The notes under the pieces are model-generated. The model worked only from the letters and a program-made list of their open reading frames with translations. It did not search any database and was not told where the DNA came from. A stretch of DNA of 38,130 bases from Prevotella sp. Lineage in GTDB: Bacteria > Bacteroidota > Bacteroidia > Bacteroidales > Bacteroidaceae. Shown in pieces: positions 35,317-38,130 of the stretch (its first letter is position 1; every line of letters starts with the position of its first letter). The DNA lies in the NCBI GenBank assembly GCA_022769825.1, contig JALEJI010000033.1, positions 1 to 38,130 of the forward strand. Reading direction: 5' to 3'. The position numbers and the translations under genes were made by a program.

Positions 35317-36336
35317 ATGGCAGACACATCAACAAATGTATTGAAGGTGGGCAACATCACCTTCACTCCGGAGCAGCTCAGTAAGACTTTCATCACTTAC
35401 CGTGAGCAGCTTATCGTTCAGCCGATGCTTGCCATGGACAAACTGCTGAAGCATTGTTCTGTACGCACAGGCATACGCTATAAGGAAGTGATTCCAGAAA
35501 TGTCGGGTAACTTCGAGATGGGTAACTACAAGAAAGACAAACAGCACGATGCCGATGTAAACATCGACGGTCGCACACTGGAGACTTTCTTCGGTAACTG
35601 CATCGAGACCATTGACCCTAACGCCATCTACCAAAGCATCTGGGGTAGCAACATCACCAAGGGCGAGGGTCTTAAGAACGTGCCTATCGTTGTGCAGATT
35701 TGCGCATTCATCATGAAGAAGCTCGGTGAGCGTCTCTTCTTCAATGCGTTCACTGCCAAACACGATGGCACTGTCTTCGATAAGACGGCAGCTTTCTTTA
35801 ATGGCTTCAAAACCATCATTGACAACGACATTGCCGGGACCAACGAGAATAAGAAAGTTTATATCTCTGAGGACCGGGGCAACCTTGTTTATTTTACAGA
35901 CTCTATCGGAAGGGACAACGCCGAGGATGCGCTGAAGGACTTCTACTTCAACGAAAAGCTCAATGACAACCTCCGTGGGCAGGATCTGAAGATGTTCATC
36001 AGTGATAGGACCTATCACTTCTACACAGAAGCTTATCAGACACGCCACGGGGCTCTGCCTTACAACCAAAGCTATGATAAGCGTACGCTCGAAGGTGCTT
36101 CTAACGTAGAGCTGGTGCCCCTGCCAAACGTTCCTAAGGACTTCATCCTGCTCACACCGAAGAAGAATATTCTTCTCCTGTACAACCAGAAGTCAGACGA
36201 TGAGACATACACCGTCGAGAAGTCTCTTAAGAACCACTACGATGTTGACTTTATCGCCAACATGTTCTTCGGAACCCAGTTCGAGAGTGTGTCGCCTGAG
36301 GTCTTCGCAGTGGCAGAGAAGAAGCCGACTGTCTAA
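35317..36336 (+). CDS. probable phage major capsid protein
   Basis: A 339-residue soluble protein placed directly after the protease/scaffold gene, where the major capsid gene is expected. It has no signal or membrane segment, and its length is normal for an HK97-fold capsid protein. Segments such as LKMFISDRTYHFYTEAYQ and VPKDFILLTPKKNILLLYN look like the strand-rich core and peripheral domain, but fold assignment by eye is tentative. Strong position, moderate sequence evidence. A hairpin follows the stop codon. Confidence 0.78.
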   Translation: MADTSTNVLKVGNITFTPEQLSKTFITYREQLIVQPMLAMDKLLKHCSVRTGIRYKEVIPEMSGNFEMGNYKKDKQHDADVNIDGRTLETFFGNCIETIDPNAIYQSIWGSNITKGEGLKNVPIVVQICAFIMKKLGERLFFNAFTAKHDGTVFDKTAAFFNGFKTIIDNDIAGTNENKKVYISEDRGNLVYFTDSIGRDNAEDALKDFYFNEKLNDNLRGQDLKMFISDRTYHFYTEAYQTRHGALPYNQSYDKRTLEGASNVELVPLPNVPKDFILLTPKKNILLLYNQKSDDETYTVEKSLKNHYDVDFIANMFFGTQFESVSPEVFAVAEKKPTV

Positions 36337-36344
36337 AGTATAAC

Positions 36345-36374
36345 GATGACCGCCGCTCATGGGCGACGGTCATC
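36345..36374 (+). terminator. hairpin after the capsid gene
   Basis: GATGACCG pairs with CGGTCATC, extended by a few inner pairs with one mismatch. Only a short T stretch follows, so it may be an attenuator or mRNA-stabilising structure, not a full terminator. Confidence 0.55.
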
Positions 36375-36406
36375 ACATCATTTAACGATTTAAAGAACTC
36401 AAAGAT

Positions 36407-37036
36407 ATGGCAAAATGCACTAAAAATCCATCCGTCTATGCGGATTTGGAGAAATGCCCAGGACAAAAGAAACTGCCGGGCATACGTGATTGGGTGTATA
36501 CCACTTCAAAAAGAGACATTCTCTCTTATCCTGCTGTAAGTGAAGCACCAGCCGACCTTAAAGAAGCTGCCCAGACTAAGGGGGATTTCGTTCTTGCCGC
36601 TGACAAATACTTCTATAAGATTGGTATAGTCAAGAACAACGGTAAGATTGAAGTTGAGAACCAGGGCACGGATGGCGCCAAGACTTTCATCAATAAGGTA
36701 ACAATAGCCATCCCCGGAACCGAGGAGGAGGCAACTGGTCTTATCAATCAGATGAACAACGATGAGATGGTCTTCCTTGTGCCACAGCGCAACGGCAAGT
36801 ACCGCATCATTGGTAATGAAGACTTCGATGCCGAACTGTCGCTCAAACAGGATACCGGCGCTTCGCCGACAGATGCCAACACTACTACCGTGGAGGCATC
36901 TGCTACCGACTACTGCGCCGCTCCTTTCTATACGGGTAAGATCCATACCACTGATGGCGACATCGATGGTGCTACAGGTAAAATTGCGGCATCGACAGGT
37001 AAGGATGCGTCAGGCTCTGCCGGTACCGGCAGCTAA
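36407..37036 (+). CDS. probable phage structural protein, 209 residues
   Basis: A soluble protein whose middle (about 60-140) is mixed beta and whose last 40 residues are rich in glycine, alanine, serine and threonine (TDGDIDGATGKIAAS, then GKDASGSAGTGS), a flexible tail. It lies next after the capsid gene, the position of head decoration or head-tail proteins, but no family was recognised. A strong terminator follows its stop codon. Confidence 0.68.
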   Translation: MAKCTKNPSVYADLEKCPGQKKLPGIRDWVYTTSKRDILSYPAVSEAPADLKEAAQTKGDFVLAADKYFYKIGIVKNNGKIEVENQGTDGAKTFINKVTIAIPGTEEEATGLINQMNNDEMVFLVPQRNGKYRIIGNEDFDAELSLKQDTGASPTDANTTTVEASATDYCAAPFYTGKIHTTDGDIDGATGKIAASTGKDASGSAGTGS

Positions 37037-37093
37037 GGTGAGAAGATTGATTCAGGATAACAAAGACATCTCTTCTCATATATATATAGATGC

Positions 37094-37134
37094 GGGGGCG
37101 GTCCTCACGTGTGATCGTGAGACCGCCCCCTTTT
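37094..37134 (+). terminator. strong Rho-independent terminator inside the late gene run
   Basis: GGGGGCGGTCCTCACG (37094-37109) pairs with CGTGAGACCGCCCCC (37116-37130) with one bulged base and a 6-base loop, followed by TTTT. It should end the capsid-module transcript, yet phage genes continue in the same direction. Confidence 0.88.
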
Positions 37135-37160
37135 AGTAACATTGAAAATATTTCTAAATC

Positions 37161-38075
37161 ATGCCAATCGACAACTCAATTACACAGAGGCTTAATGATT
37201 TTTTGGATATGTCCGAAAGAACTAACGAGGACATTATCAGTGGTGCCACACTGCTCTTGCAGCTCAACCGGAACCGCCAGCTCTTTCAGACGGTGTTGAC
37301 CAACCCAAAGCGTTTCGAGTCCACTGTCGTGTACGAGCTGAAGAAGTTCGTACCAATCAGACAGCGTGGACAGACGCTCGAAGACGTACAACGTCAGACG
37401 AAAGAACTGCTTGGTGAACTGCAGGCAGCCGTAGAATCTGAGCCAGAAGACAATGAGGATAAAGCTGATGAAGAGCAGGACCTGCCTCTGCATAAAGGTA
37501 AGCGTGCTGACCACGACCAGCTGCCGGATAGCATCAAGGCTATCTGGGAACAGAACGCTGAGCGGTGGAAGAAAATCAAGGCTTTGTATTATACCTGTCA
37601 GGATATTAAGGAACCGTGCGACCGTGCGGAGTCGCTCAACGCACTCAAAGAGACGTGGTATAAGTACAAGTCGGAGTTCGCAAGATATGATGATTACGTC
37701 ATCGAGAATAGCGATGAAACCGCACAAAAAGAGACCACGCCTGTTGACTACGCCAAAGCTATTACCAACGCTCGCAGTTATCTGAGCAAGGCTGTCAAAG
37801 ATGATAAGCTTCTTAATAAAAGAAAGGCAGCTCTCGCAGACGATGCAGACGACAAAACCATCCTGGACTACAACACTTCACTCCAAAGTGTAATGGATCG
37901 GGTTCAGCTGCTGCTCAACAGTGGCGAGATTATCGGTGATGACCTCCGTCAGAAACTTACGGATGCCGGTGTCGTTTTCCCTGAGGAAAAACCATCTGAG
38001 ACGGTTGAACCGTCAGAAAATGCCGATTCCACCGATGATAAGGATATAGACAATGAGCAGGGGCAGGAGAATTGA
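37161..38075 (+). CDS. hypothetical phage protein, 304 residues, highly charged
   Basis: A helical, strongly acidic protein. Residues about 1-90 are mixed; about 90-120 and the last 35 residues are rich in glutamate and aspartate (EPEDNEDKADEEQDLPLHKG; STDDKDIDNEQGQEN). The central part could form coiled coils. No family was recognised. It follows the strong terminator by 26 bp with no clear consensus promoter in between, so expression may rely on readthrough. A head-completion or scaffold-like role is possible. Confidence 0.68.
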   Translation: MPIDNSITQRLNDFLDMSERTNEDIISGATLLLQLNRNRQLFQTVLTNPKRFESTVVYELKKFVPIRQRGQTLEDVQRQTKELLGELQAAVESEPEDNEDKADEEQDLPLHKGKRADHDQLPDSIKAIWEQNAERWKKIKALYYTCQDIKEPCDRAESLNALKETWYKYKSEFARYDDYVIENSDETAQKETTPVDYAKAITNARSYLSKAVKDDKLLNKRKAALADDADDKTILDYNTSLQSVMDRVQLLLNSGEIIGDDLRQKLTDAGVVFPEEKPSETVEPSENADSTDDKDIDNEQGQEN

Positions 38076-38130
38076 TGACATATTGCAGCCGCTCACGCGC
38101 CAGTCGCACCAGTACTTCCTCGGTAACGGA
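38053..38130 (+). CDS. start of a further phage gene, cut by the window end
   Basis: An ATG at 38053 opens a frame that overlaps the preceding gene by 23 bp and runs off the window after 26 codons. Its product begins MSRGRRIDDILQPLTRQSHQ, which looks like real protein. A competing ATG at 38075 in another frame gives a serine/arginine-rich sequence that looks spurious. The family cannot be told from so short a piece. Confidence 0.55.
   Translation, partial: MSRGRRIDDILQPLTRQSHQYFLGNG

Overview
The window comes from a Bacteroidota chromosome, most likely a Prevotella-like member of the Bacteroidales. The evidence is a SusC/SusD pair, the serC-serA-DUF1015 gene order, DUF4421 and DUF1460 proteins, and several promoters of the Bacteroidota form TTTG-N18-21-TAnnTTTG in place of E. 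coli-type -35/-10 boxes. Species cannot be fixed from the sequence alone. No rRNA, tRNA, insertion sequence or CRISPR array was seen.

Layout. (1) 1-16,500: housekeeping and surface-sugar genes bracketed by two copies of a 364-bp non-coding repeat in opposite orientation (1-364 and 16122-16485). Between them lie an AraC regulator and a transketolase/DXS-like enzyme (minus strand); a SIMPL-domain protein with a DEAD-box RNA helicase; a serine-biosynthesis operon (serC, serA, DUF1015, YigZ-like, Ca2+/Na+ antiporter); a minus-strand polysaccharide operon (GDP-mannose pyrophosphorylase and two glycosyltransferases); and an OPT-family transporter closed by a strong terminator. (2) 16.6-22.5 kb: a SusC-SusD-phosphodiesterase operon, a nutrient-uptake locus without glycoside hydrolases. 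(3) 22.5-27.4 kb: a tightly spaced minus-strand run read as DUF4421, DUF1460 amidase-like protein, rarA, D-2-hydroxyacid dehydrogenase, TRIC-type channel. (4) 27.6 kb to the end: the left part of a prophage, with a leftward repressor, divergent early genes, a TOPRIM plus SF3 primase-helicase, a non-coding region holding eight TTGT[C/G]ACAA-type sites, then a ClpP-like head protease/scaffold, a probable major capsid protein and further probable structural genes. The window ends inside this module, before any recognisable terminase, portal, tail or integrase gene.

The least explained features are the 364-bp repeat pair (collinear without gaps, near-identical ends, internal 22-bp tandem units, terminator-like hairpin) and the cluster of TTGT[C/G]ACAA-type sites after the phage primase-helicase. 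Second-rank points are a DXS paralogue that appears to lack the phosphate-binding residues of true DXS, a SerA with lysine in place of the catalytic histidine, a primase with a degenerate zinc-finger region, and a probable internal scaffold start in the phage protease gene.

Residue alignments to known families were made by eye from memory, and no database search was run.
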